A DNA stretch of 14,973 nt from CAYNTG01 sp964400105 (GCA_964400105.1 CAYNTG010000054.1:1-14973), one strand, 5' to 3'; counted from the first letter of the stretch, positions 1-7,308 are shown. The notes: a model not told the origin generated them from the sequence alone. Numbers and translations: made by a program.

Positions 1-156
1 GCGCTATATTCAAGCTCGGTCATCGAATCGGCCTCGCCTGTCGCCGCTGGCGACCCACGCCGCCGCCGAGTATATCAAAACATAAAAACCTTGATTTTAT
101 GTCGGGAGTTTATTAAATTCCCCTAAAACTGGTTGGTAATTAACTGAAACGAAAGA
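1..156. other. Left edge and upstream region, no secure gene
   Basis: No coding region can be assigned with confidence. On the + strand one frame stays open from the edge to a TAA at about 83-85 and ends with residues AAAEYIKT, which could be the tail of an upstream gene. On the - strand an ATG at 23-21 opens a frame leaving the window (MTELEYS...), which could be the start of a divergent gene. A GC-rich perfect 6-bp hairpin, GTCGCC-GCT-GGCGAC, lies at 40-54 with no T-run after it. From about 71 the sequence turns AT-rich and probably holds the promoter of the secreted-protein gene, but I found no well-spaced -35/-10 pair. Confidence 0.4.
80..102. promoter_or_regulatory. AT-rich inverted repeat upstream of secreted-protein gene
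   Basis: ACATAAAA (80-87) and TTTTATGT (95-102) form a perfect 8-bp inverted repeat with a 7-nt spacer. It lies 64 bases before the chosen ATG at 166, in the AT-rich upstream segment. The symmetry and place would fit a dimeric regulator's operator. A weak terminator hairpin for an upstream gene is an alternative. Function is not established. Confidence 0.3.
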
Positions 157-165
157 GTGGAACAC

Positions 166-1092
166 ATGAAATTAAGATTATTATTACTTACTGCAGCTAT
201 CGTAACCGGAGTGGCTTATGCCGGATCGGTCAGCGGAACGGTTTCCTATTCCGGCCCTGAAACCGGAACGATCATTGTGACGTGCATCCAGGAGGGAACG
301 GCCGATATAGACCTAATGGCGCTTCCAGCTACAACGCTAACAATGCCCGGTGCTTACACGGTTATGGACGATACGCTCATGGACGGCGTCAGCTACTGGT
401 GCATGTCGCTCATGCTTGTCGGAATGACAACAGAAAGCGGCAATCCGGCGGGAATCAACCCCGCAGCAGTTACATTGTTGGGCGGAGCGGCTACCGGCGT
501 GGATATCACACTCGCAACATCGGCGAATGTTGGCGGAACGATCTCATATTCCGGCGATGCCGCCGATATCTGTATCAATATCTACGACGCTTATGGTGAG
601 TTCTTAGGCGGAGCCACCGTCCTCGAATCGACATATTGTGTCGGCGTGACGGACTACACAATTACCGACGTTCTATCCGGTCCGAAAAAGATCGAGGCCT
701 TCGCCGATCTCGATGGCGACGGAGTCCTCGATAGCTGCGAGCTTTCCGCGTTCTACACTGGACCGTTTGGAGAAATGGTCATCATCGGCGGCGGCGGGCT
801 GTTCGATACCGGCGTCGATATTACGCTCGGAACAGGAGTGAATGAAATATCTCGGCCGAACGACATGGCCATTAGCGTCGCGCCGAATCCGTTCAATGCC
901 TCGTGTCGCATCGAAGCGCCGGGAACGGTCGATATCTTCGACATGAACGGTCGCCGCATTACGACGATCGACGGCGGAAGCGTTTGGAACGGCACCGACA
1001 ATGCCGGCAACGCTGTCCCAGCAGGTCTTTACCTCGCACGCGCGAGTTTTGAAGGCAAGTCGAAAACCGCTATTCTCGTTTTGGCAAAGTAA
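166..1092 (+). CDS. Secreted two-repeat protein with FlgD-like/type IX-type C-terminal domain
   Basis: An exported protein of 308 aa of unknown specific function. Start: ATG 166 is preferred over the in-frame GTG at 157, because GAAAGAG (151-157) then sits 8 nt upstream and the protein begins with a clean signal peptide, MKLR + LLLLTAAIVTGVAYA, with likely cleavage after residue 19. The mature part has two modules of about 100 aa. Each opens with GT(V/I)SYSG and closes with TGVDITL(A/G)T, and the opening blocks are exactly 300 bp apart at DNA level (235-255 and 535-555). Module 2 contains DLDGDGVLD, a calcium-loop-like motif. The C-terminal domain starts near residue 232 (NPFN at 241-244, then DMNGRR, WNGTDNAG, VPAGLY) and matches the FlgD-like Ig / type IX sorting domain style common in FCB-group bacteria. 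Surface attachment or secretion by that route is inference; no type IX genes are in view. The gene ends at a strong terminator and appears monocistronic. Confidence 0.8.
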   Translation: MKLRLLLLTAAIVTGVAYAGSVSGTVSYSGPETGTIIVTCIQEGTADIDLMALPATTLTMPGAYTVMDDTLMDGVSYWCMSLMLVGMTTESGNPAGINPAAVTLLGGAATGVDITLATSANVGGTISYSGDAADICINIYDAYGEFLGGATVLESTYCVGVTDYTITDVLSGPKKIEAFADLDGDGVLDSCELSAFYTGPFGEMVIIGGGGLFDTGVDITLGTGVNEISRPNDMAISVAPNPFNASCRIEAPGTVDIFDMNGRRITTIDGGSVWNGTDNAGNAVPAGLYLARASFEGKSKTAILVLAK

Positions 1093-1117
1093 GCGATCGA
1101 CTTTAGATTAAAACCTT

Positions 1118-1154
1118 AAAGCCCTACGGCGAGAGTCGCGGGGCTTTGATATTT
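1118..1154 (+). terminator. Rho-independent terminator after secreted-protein gene
   Basis: AAAGCCC (1118-1124) pairs with GGGCTTT (1141-1147). Inner pairs CG/CG and CGA/TCG extend the stem with small bulges to a GAG loop. GATATTTT follows. It begins 25 nt after the stop codon at 1092. The T-run is short, but stem strength and position are typical. Its 3' end lies only 8 nt before the ATG of the next gene. Confidence 0.75.
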
Positions 1155-1162
1155 TACACGAT

Positions 1163-2224
1163 ATGCGCATATTAATCGTCGAACCGTATTATGGAACCAG
1201 CCATCGTGCGCTGGTCGATGGATTGATTTTGAGAATCCCGTTCGAGATGGAGCTTCTCTCGCTCTCGCCACGCAAATGGAAATGGCGAATGCGCGGTGGC
1301 GCGTGGGTTCTTGCGGAAAAAGCAAAAGCGATCGAGCCGTGCGACGTTCTTTTCGTATCGGATTTTCTTGATCTACCGGCGTTTTTGGCTTTGGGCCCGA
1401 AATGGCTGCGCGATTGCCGGAAGATCGTCTATTTCCACGAGAATCAACTGACATATCCGGTTCGGGTCGAGAACGAGCGCGATCTTCATTTCGGTCTGAC
1501 GAATATCGAAAGCGCCCTCGCCGCAGATACGGTCGTCTTCAATAGCGAGTTTCACCGTCATAGCTTTATCGAAGCCGCGAGAGAGCTGATAAAACGCTTC
1601 CCGGATAATCGCCCGGAGGCAGTCGGCGAGCGGATAGCCGCGAAATCAAGAGTCCTGCCGATCCCGATCGACCTCTCTCGTTTTCATCGATCTGAAGAGA
1701 AATCCGGCGAGCTTACCTTGCTCTGGAACATGCGATGGGAGTTCGACAAAGCGCCGGAGGCCTTCTTCGAGCAGCTTTTTTCACTCGCCGATTCGGGCCT
1801 CGATTTCAGGATCGCCGTCGCGGGCGAGAAATTCAAGGATTATCCGGCAATCTTCGACGAAGCCGGGGTTCGCCTGGCCGATAAGATCGTTTCATGGGGT
1901 TTCATCGAATCGCGCGATGAATATATTGAATTGCTTTCGCGTTGCGATGTGGTCGTTTCGACGGCGATCCACGAGTTCTTCGGAATCTCGGTCGTCGAGG
2001 CGGTCGCCGCAGGATGTTTCCCGTTACTCCCAAATCGGCTCGCATATCCCGAAAGATACCCGGAGCGCTGCCTTTACGGCAATGAAATCGAGCTTCGAGA
2101 TCGACTTCGAGAAATGATGCTGCATCCAGACGGAATCCGCGCTATCGACACGCGAAGCTTGGTTTCCGACCTCGACTGGAAATCTCTTTTACCGGACTAC
2201 ATCTCCCTTTTCGATTTGCAATGA
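1163..2224 (+). CDS. DUF3524 / tRNA-queuosine alpha-mannosyltransferase-like glycosyltransferase
   Basis: A 353-aa GT-B-fold glycosyltransferase related to the family whose vertebrate member (QTMAN, formerly GTDC1) mannosylates queuosine-34 of tRNA-Asp. Family signatures seen: N-terminal ILIVEPYYGTSH (residues 3-14), then LSPRKWKWRMR, then YFHENQLTYPV (90-100), then ADTVVFNSEFHRHSF. These correspond to EAFYGGSHKQLVD, PAKKWHWRAR and YFHENQLIYPV as I recall the human protein. The C-terminal half carries HEFFGISVVEAVAAG (270-284), whose E271 and E279 form the EX7E nucleotide-sugar motif of GT4-type enzymes. It has no signal peptide or membrane segment, so it is cytosolic. The neighbour leuS also concerns tRNA but has its own promoter. 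No Shine-Dalgarno is visible before the ATG, and the preceding terminator ends 8 nt upstream. Family membership is well supported; the queuosine substrate in this bacterium is inferred from family only. Confidence 0.85.
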   Translation: MRILIVEPYYGTSHRALVDGLILRIPFEMELLSLSPRKWKWRMRGGAWVLAEKAKAIEPCDVLFVSDFLDLPAFLALGPKWLRDCRKIVYFHENQLTYPVRVENERDLHFGLTNIESALAADTVVFNSEFHRHSFIEAARELIKRFPDNRPEAVGERIAAKSRVLPIPIDLSRFHRSEEKSGELTLLWNMRWEFDKAPEAFFEQLFSLADSGLDFRIAVAGEKFKDYPAIFDEAGVRLADKIVSWGFIESRDEYIELLSRCDVVVSTAIHEFFGISVVEAVAAGCFPLLPNRLAYPERYPERCLYGNEIELRDRLREMMLHPDGIRAIDTRSLVSDLDWKSLLPDYISLFDLQ

Positions 2225-2253
2225 AAGCAACCCGTTTCGCCCTGCAAAATCCC

Positions 2254-2282
2254 TTGACAGATAACGCTTCGGTTAATATATT
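2254..2282 (+). promoter_or_regulatory. Sigma70-type promoter of leuS
   Basis: TTGACA (2254-2259) and TATATT (2277-2282) are separated by exactly 17 bp. This matches the primary-sigma consensus in 11 of 12 positions. Transcription would start near 2289, giving a leader of about 60 nt before the leuS ATG. The promoter makes leuS independent of the upstream glycosyltransferase gene, whose stop is at 2222-2224. Confidence 0.75.
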
Positions 2283-2288
2283 CATCGA

Positions 2289-2301
2289 CGAAGCAACTTC
2301 G
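2289..2301 (+). promoter_or_regulatory. Small hairpin at predicted 5' end of leuS mRNA
   Basis: CGAAG-CAA-CTTCG is a perfect 5-bp stem with a 3-nt loop, located where the promoter at 2254-2282 would place the transcript start. A 5'-terminal hairpin could stabilise the message. The leader is too short for a T-box, and I see no T-box sequence. Confidence 0.3.
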
Positions 2302-2350
2302 ACCTATGAACTTCATTTGAGAAATTAGACGCATTAATCGAGGTAATAAA

Positions 2351-4801
2351 ATGCCCTTTCAAGAGATAGAAGAAAAATGGCAGAAACGCTGGCGCGAGGC
2401 CGGTGTTTTCGATACACCCGATGACCCCGGAGAGGATAAATTCTACCTGCTGGAGATGTATGCATATCCGAGCGGCGATATCCATTTGGGGCATTTCCGA
2501 AACTACTCCATCGGCGATGTAATTTGGCGATATAACCGCATGAAAGGCAAGAAGATGCTCCATCCGTTCGGATGGGATTCGTTCGGATTGCCTGCAGAAC
2601 AAGCGGCAATAAAACGCAATATCCATCCAAAGGACTGGACGGAGGGAAATATCGCCACCGGGAAATCCACGATGCAGTCGATCGGTCTTTCATACGATTG
2701 GGATCGGGAGATAGCCACGAGCCGGCCGGATTTTTATAAATGGACGCAGTGGGTATTCTTGCAACTTTACAAAAGGGGGCTTGCATATCAAAAGGAGGCC
2801 GCCGTCAATTGGTGTCCGAAATGCAACACGGTTCTTGCGAACGAGCAGGTTGTCGGCGGATGCTGCTGGCGGCATTCGGATACTCCGGTGCAGCGCAAGA
2901 CATTGAAGCAGTGGTTCTTCCGAATTACCGATTACGCACAACGCCTTCTGGACGATCTCGATAAGCTCGACCAATGGCCGCACACCGTAAAAAGTATCCA
3001 GCGATACTGGATAGGCCGGTCGGAGGGTGCGAATATAAATTTCGAGATCGTCGAGACCGGCGATTCGCTGCCGATTTTCACGACCCGGCCGGATACGGTC
3101 TATGGTGTGACTTTTATGGCGATAGCGCCGGAGGCCGGTCCGATGCGCAAGCTGGTCGATCTCTGCCCGAATCGCGATGCGGTCGAGAGATATATACACG
3201 AGGCTGCTATGAAAAGCGAGATCGAGCGCGTCGCCGAAGACCGCGAAAAGGACGGCGTCGATACCGGATTGCACGTTCGCAATCCATATAACGGCAAGGA
3301 TGTTCCGCTTTTCGTCGCGGATTATGTCCTCGCCGGTTATGGCTCCGGCGCGGTGATGGCCGTTCCGGCCCACGACCAACGTGATTTCGATTTCGCAAAA
3401 AAATACGGCATCCCGATCGATATCGTGATCGCTCCGCCCGGCGGCGCGATTTCTTCGGAAGAGATGGCCGATGCCTATACCGATCCGGGAATTATGGTAA
3501 ATTCGGATCGATTCGATGGAATGGATTCTCGAGAAGCCATCCCGGCTATGGTGGAGTTCGGCGAGGAAAAGGGATTTGCAAAAAAGGCGATTCAATTCAA
3601 GCTGCGCGATTGGCTTATCAGCCGCCAGCGCTACTGGGGCGCGCCGATTCCAGTTGTTCATTGTGAAAAATGCGGCACGGTGCCCATTCCCGAAGAGGAT
3701 TTGCCGGTCGAGTTACCGCATGTGGATGATTTCCTTCCGCGCGGACGAAGCCCGTTGGCCGATGTCCCCGAATTTATGAACACAAAATGCCCGATATGCG
3801 GCGGTCCGGCGCGCCGCGACCCGGATACGATGGACACATTCGTCTGCAGCAGCTGGTATGAGCTGCGTTATCTCGATCCGCACAACGACAGCAAGCCTTT
3901 CGACATAGAGGAGGCAAAGAAGTGGCTGCCGGTCGATCTGTATATCGGCGGGATCGAACACGCGACCGGACACCTGCTATATTTCCGGTTCATCTTCAAG
4001 GTCCTCTATGACCTCGGATTGCTGCCGGTGGACGAGCCGGTAGTTAAACTGTTCAACCACGGTATGGTCTGCGACGAGAACGGCGAGATCATGTCCAAAT
4101 CGAAGGGGAATGTCGTAAGCCCGACCGTGGTTATAGATAAGCACGGCGTCGATGTCTCCCGGACGGCGATGTTATTCTTCGCTCCTCCGGGCCATGAGAT
4201 TTCGTGGAGTGAGGACGGCATCAAGGGCGCGGAGAGATTTTTACGGCGCATCGATCGATTGATTTTTCCAAACATCGATCCTTCGAGGGTGGCCGATTCC
4301 ATCGAAACCCTTTCCGGGCGCGATGCTGTGCTCTATCGCGAGCTTCACCGAACAATCGATTTTGTAACGCGCGATATAGATGAGATGGCGTTCAACACCG
4401 CTATCGCGCGGCTTATGGAGTTTATCAACGTCGTTTCGCCGGAGGATATGGAGAGATCGGCGATAGCGTTCACAATCGCCGAGACCCTGACGCGATTGCT
4501 TGCGCCATTCGCGCCACACGTCGCCGAGGAGTTTAACGAGCGTCTCGGGTTTGATTGCCTGATTATCGAGCGACCCTGGCCGAAATGCGACGAATCGGTC
4601 ATCGGGTTCGACACGGTGGAGATCGGCGTTCAGGTTTGCGGCAAGTTGCGCGGAACGATTTTCGTCTCGCCTGAAGCCGACCGGGAAGCGGTGCTCGCGT
4701 CGGTGATGGAGATTCCGAATGTTCGGAAAAATATAGAGGGCAAGAAGATCGTCAAGGTTATCTACGTCCCCGGAAGGATACTGAATATCATCGCTAAATA
4801 G
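2351..4801 (+). CDS. leuS: Leucyl-tRNA synthetase
   Basis: A class Ia aminoacyl-tRNA synthetase, 816 aa, that charges tRNA-Leu with leucine in the cytosol. Signature HIGH is HLGH (45-48) in YPSGDIHLGH; KMSKS is MSKSK (581-585). A first zinc site, C155, C158, C172 and H175 (CPKC...CWRH), is of the Thermus type. The CP1 editing domain shows TTRPDT (244-249) and the AHDQRD block (340-345) with the conserved Asp342. A second cysteine set, C438/C441 and C480/C483, lies in the connective region. After KMSKS comes the typical MLFFAPPGHEISWS and the anticodon-binding helices. The leucine-specific insertion found before KMSKS in E. coli and Thermus enzymes is missing, as in Bacillus, which explains the shorter length. 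GAGGT (2340-2344) lies 6 nt before the ATG. A promoter lies just upstream; no clear terminator follows. Confidence 0.97.
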   Translation: MPFQEIEEKWQKRWREAGVFDTPDDPGEDKFYLLEMYAYPSGDIHLGHFRNYSIGDVIWRYNRMKGKKMLHPFGWDSFGLPAEQAAIKRNIHPKDWTEGNIATGKSTMQSIGLSYDWDREIATSRPDFYKWTQWVFLQLYKRGLAYQKEAAVNWCPKCNTVLANEQVVGGCCWRHSDTPVQRKTLKQWFFRITDYAQRLLDDLDKLDQWPHTVKSIQRYWIGRSEGANINFEIVETGDSLPIFTTRPDTVYGVTFMAIAPEAGPMRKLVDLCPNRDAVERYIHEAAMKSEIERVAEDREKDGVDTGLHVRNPYNGKDVPLFVADYVLAGYGSGAVMAVPAHDQRDFDFAKKYGIPIDIVIAPPGGAISSEEMADAYTDPGIMVNSDRFDGMDSREAIPAMVEFGEEKGFAKKAIQFKLRDWLISRQRYWGAPIPVVHCEKCGTVPIPEEDLPVELPHVDDFLPRGRSPLADVPEFMNTKCPICGGPARRDPDTMDTFVCSSWYELRYLDPHNDSKPFDIEEAKKWLPVDLYIGGIEHATGHLLYFRFIFKVLYDLGLLPVDEPVVKLFNHGMVCDENGEIMSKSKGNVVSPTVVIDKHGVDVSRTAMLFFAPPGHEISWSEDGIKGAERFLRRIDRLIFPNIDPSRVADSIETLSGRDAVLYRELHRTIDFVTRDIDEMAFNTAIARLMEFINVVSPEDMERSAIAFTIAETLTRLLAPFAPHVAEEFNERLGFDCLIIERPWPKCDESVIGFDTVEIGVQVCGKLRGTIFVSPEADREAVLASVMEIPNVRKNIEGKKIVKVIYVPGRILNIIAK

Positions 4802-4848
4802 CTTTGAGACGACTTTTTTCAAACCTTATTGAGAGCTGAAACAATCTT

Positions 4849-5433
4849 ATGGTTGGAAAAGGAACATTCTACTCATCCATTGCGGTTATTTTTATGCTAT
4901 GCCTTTCGTGCAGTGTTCCGCAACCGTCCGGCGAAATCCATTTCCGGCGCGATTCATTCACATATCGAATTCCCGCACGCGGTGGAGAACCTGAGGTTCT
5001 CGATTCTATCGCCGTGCGGGATCCTTTCGAGAATTCCGGTAATGATACGCTGATATCCGGCGAATGGATGGCTTTTATCGACGAATCGAAACTTTGGTGG
5101 ATTCCGCGCGAGGGCATCGAACCGATTCAGATTAGTGGCGATGGCGAGATAGTCGAAAATTTCGATATATCGAGGGAAAACGGCATCGCCGCATATAGTT
5201 TTTTGCCGGAGGGCGGACGAACCAGAATTATCATAGTGAAGTCCATTCCGGATGGGCGGATACTCGCGCTGTTCGACTCCGACAGAAATTATATCTTTCC
5301 CTCGATAGGCCCGGACGGTTTTTATATTGTTTTTCAAAGCGGCGATGGCAGTGAATCGGAGATATATATTGGTTCATTGATCAACGGAAAAGCGAGATTT
5401 CTTGCCACTGGCGAAAAACCGTTATGGCAATAA
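4849..5433 (+). CDS. Small exported, probably lipid-anchored protein with PD40/TolB-like repeat
   Basis: A 194-aa protein of unknown function. The N-terminus has one Lys (K4), a hydrophobic core (SSIAVIFMLCLSC), then a Ser/Pro-rich stretch, which fits a signal peptide with a lipobox ending at Cys21. The -3 residue there is Cys rather than Leu, so lipidation is likely but not certain; Cys18 is an alternative. The body is beta-rich. Residues about 147-194 (FPSIGPDGFYIVFQS...SEIYIGSL...) match the WD40-like PD40 repeat of TolB, and earlier segments (SGEWMAFID, ENGIAAYSF) look like weaker blades. About three blades are too few for a closed propeller, so it may be a fragmentary or oligomerising propeller. 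GAGAG (4831-4835) is a distant, weak ribosome site. It lies 47 nt after leuS and may be cotranscribed with it. Confidence 0.7.
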   Translation: MVGKGTFYSSIAVIFMLCLSCSVPQPSGEIHFRRDSFTYRIPARGGEPEVLDSIAVRDPFENSGNDTLISGEWMAFIDESKLWWIPREGIEPIQISGDGEIVENFDISRENGIAAYSFLPEGGRTRIIIVKSIPDGRILALFDSDRNYIFPSIGPDGFYIVFQSGDGSESEIYIGSLINGKARFLATGEKPLWQ

Positions 5434-5436
5434 ACT

Positions 5437-5458
5437 ACCGCTGGATAACGCAGACGGT
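5437..5458 (+). terminator. Possible weak hairpin terminator after the exported-protein gene
   Basis: ACCG-CTG (5437-5443) pairs with CAG-A-CGGT (5451-5458), seven pairs with one bulged A and a 7-nt loop, starting 3 nt after the stop codon. No T-tract follows, so intrinsic termination is doubtful. Confidence 0.3.
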
Positions 5459-5478
5459 TACTTAATCAAAATTAGTAG

Positions 5479-5507
5479 TTGAATGAGCCTAAGTTTATAT
5501 ATATTAT
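5479..5507 (+). promoter_or_regulatory. Candidate sigma70-type promoter of the pil operon
   Basis: TTGAAT (5479-5484) and TATTAT (5502-5507) are 17 bp apart in an AT-rich stretch of the 134-bp gap before pilB. The -35 matches 4 of 6 and the -10 matches 5 of 6 consensus bases. I looked for a sigma54 GG-N10-GC element, since PilS/PilR systems often act through sigma54, and found none in this gap. Confidence 0.5.
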
Positions 5508-5538
5508 TGTATTTGCATGTGTTGTATTTTAGTAAAGG

Positions 5539-5555
5539 AATCGCAATGAGCGATT
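5539..5555 (+). promoter_or_regulatory. Leader hairpin before pilB
   Basis: AATCGC (5539-5544) and GCGATT (5550-5555) form a perfect 6-bp stem with loop AATGA. The stem directly abuts the pilB ribosome site GGAGG (5556-5560), and the loop holds the ATG of a short upstream ORF. The place suggests a role in translation control; this is inference. Confidence 0.4.
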
Positions 5556-5587
5556 GGAGGTTGATGTATGGCTCTCCGCCTCGGTGA
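5546..5587 (+). CDS. Possible 13-codon leader ORF overlapping pilB start
   Basis: ATG at 5546 is preceded by AAAGGAA (5534-5540), about 5 nt away, a better spacing than chance usually gives. The frame reads MSDWRLMYGSPPR and stops at 5585-5587, 17 nt inside pilB in another frame. Ribosomes on it would cover the pilB GGAGG site and terminate just past the pilB start, so it could couple or repress pilB translation. It may also be a chance ORF. Confidence 0.3.
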   Translation: MSDWRLMYGSPPR

Positions 5588-7271
5588 AATGTTGATGAGA
5601 GCTGGAAGGATAACACAGGAGCAGCTCGATGAGGCCCTTGTAGATCAGAAGCAGACCGGTGAAAAACTCGGAGAGGTTCTTCTGCGTCTCGGTCATGTCC
5701 GCGATGAAAACGTGATTAACGAATTCGTTGCAAAGCAGCTCAATGTGGGAACCATCAAGCTCGACGACCTCGATCTCGATCCGGAGGTTGTCCAGCTTAT
5801 CCCGGTCGATATAGCGCGCAAATTCTTTGTTTTGGCTACTATCAAGGTCGGTAGGATGCTTTTTGTAGCAACCGAGGACCCGACAAATCTATTCGTTCTC
5901 GATACGCTTAAATTCGTCACAAACTGCGATATCCAGCCGGTTATGGCCACAAAAAACCAGGTTTTGGACGCTTTGGACAAGTATTACGGCACCGAAGAGG
6001 ATAGTATAGACGATATCCTCGAGGATATGGCCAGCGACGATGAACTCGATATCGTCGAGGAGCAGGATGACGATTTTTCCGAGGCCGAGCTTCAGCAGGC
6101 TATTCAGGAAAAGCCTCTGGTCAAGCTCGTCAACTCCATCATCATGGACGCGATCCGGCGCGATGCATCGGATATTCATATCGAGACATACGAAAAACGG
6201 GTTCGAGTCCGAATGCGTGTCGACGGAACGCTTTACGAAACGGCTCCGATACCATACAGACTTCGATTCGCGGTTGTCAGCCGTGTGAAGATCATGGCCA
6301 AGCTTAACATCTCGGAACGAAGGCTTCCTCAGGACGGGCGAATCAAGATTCAGGCGAAAGGACGCGCTATCGATCTTCGTGTATCGATCCTTCCGACGAT
6401 CTTTGGCGAGAAGGTCGTTATGCGTCTTTTGGATCCCGAGAACTTGATGCTCGATATCACAAAGCTCGGTTTCCCAAGGCGGGCGCTCAAGGAATTCAAC
6501 AAGGCGATCCATATGCCGTTCGGGATGGTTCTGGTTACAGGACCTACCGGTTCCGGTAAAACCACGACTCTTTATTCGGCCCTAAGCCAGCTGAACACAC
6601 CGGATGTCAATATTATGACAGCCGAGGACCCGGTCGAGTTCAACATCGACGGCATAAATCAGGTTCATATGCACTCCGATATTGGATTAACATTCGGTGT
6701 GGCACTACGAAGCTTCCTACGCCAGGACCCTGATACCATCCTCGTAGGTGAGATTCGCGATAGCGAGACGGCATCGATCGCCATCAAGTCCGCTCTTACC
6801 GGCCATCTCGTCTTCAGCACTCTTCACACAAACGATGCTCCGAGCACGATTACAAGGCTCGTCGATATGGGGGTGCCGCCATTTCTTGTGGCAAGCTCCG
6901 TCCGGCTTATTATGGCACAAAGGCTTCTCCGCTGCGTATGTAAATACTGTAAACACGAGATAGAACCGGACCCGGATATGCTCGAGATCATCGGCATGAG
7001 CACCGAGGATGCCAAGAAGGTTACATTCTACGAGGGCGAGGGTTGTCCGAAATGCCACGGAACGGGATGTAAGGGGCGAACCGCCGTATTCGAGGTTTTG
7101 CCGATTACCGCTAAGATGGAAAAAATGATTATCGAGGGTGCAAGTAGTCTCGAGATTGGGGAACTGGCTGCCAAGGAAGGTATGAGGACATTACGTCAGG
7201 AAGCGATTAGATATATGGTCGAGGGGATTACATCGCTGGAGCAGGTTATAACGGAAACCGCGGCGCACTGA
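5568..7271 (+). CDS. pilB: Type IV pilus extension ATPase PilB (MshEN, GspE/PilB family)
   Basis: A 567-aa hexameric cytoplasmic ATPase that drives pilin polymerisation through the PilC platform. The N-terminus has the MshEN layout: R4-L5-G6, L9, G13, L20, L24, Q27, a 5-residue spacer, then K33-L34-G35, L38, G42. That is a near-complete cyclic-di-GMP-binding signature, with the second half less conserved. The ATPase core shows Walker A GPTGSGKT (325-332), Asp-box TAEDPVE, Walker B ILVGEIRD (391-398, Glu395), and HisBox TGHLVFSTLHTND (411-423, His413 and His420). C458/C461 and C493/C496 form the PilB/GspE zinc site. Residues about 149-180 form an acidic linker. GGAGG (5556-5560) is 7 nt before the ATG. 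It is the first gene of a tight operon; the next gene starts 37 nt after it. Confidence 0.96.
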   Translation: MALRLGEMLMRAGRITQEQLDEALVDQKQTGEKLGEVLLRLGHVRDENVINEFVAKQLNVGTIKLDDLDLDPEVVQLIPVDIARKFFVLATIKVGRMLFVATEDPTNLFVLDTLKFVTNCDIQPVMATKNQVLDALDKYYGTEEDSIDDILEDMASDDELDIVEEQDDDFSEAELQQAIQEKPLVKLVNSIIMDAIRRDASDIHIETYEKRVRVRMRVDGTLYETAPIPYRLRFAVVSRVKIMAKLNISERRLPQDGRIKIQAKGRAIDLRVSILPTIFGEKVVMRLLDPENLMLDITKLGFPRRALKEFNKAIHMPFGMVLVTGPTGSGKTTTLYSALSQLNTPDVNIMTAEDPVEFNIDGINQVHMHSDIGLTFGVALRSFLRQDPDTILVGEIRDSETASIAIKSALTGHLVFSTLHTNDAPSTITRLVDMGVPPFLVASSVRLIMAQRLLRCVCKYCKHEIEPDPDMLEIIGMSTEDAKKVTFYEGEGCPKCHGTGCKGRTAVFEVLPITAKMEKMIIEGASSLEIGELAAKEGMRTLRQEAIRYMVEGITSLEQVITETAAH

Positions 7272-7308
7272 TTTTCGGTTCGCCGTAAATTCGCAATCCG
7301 GACTGTAT

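Noticed and set aside
2283..2350. T-box or other riboswitch before leuS
   Set aside because: The leader is only about 60 nt from the predicted transcript start and has no T-box sequence or terminator/antiterminator pair; only a small hairpin is present.
2690..3661. Long minus-strand open frame (323 codons) inside leuS
   Set aside because: It lies wholly opposite the clear leuS coding frame, and its protein is rich in Arg, Ile and His without any recognisable domain. It is a shadow of biased codon use.
4241..4822. Minus-strand frame of 193 codons over the leuS 3' end
   Set aside because: It is antisense to the anticodon-binding region of leuS, with no motif, no ribosome site and no family resemblance.
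5434..5567. Sigma54 promoter for the pil operon
   Set aside because: No GG-N10-GC element with the usual flanks is present; a sigma70-type pair with 17-bp spacing fits better.
5889..6512. Minus-strand frame of 207 codons inside pilB
   Set aside because: It is opposite conserved PilB sequence and shows no domain or start signal.
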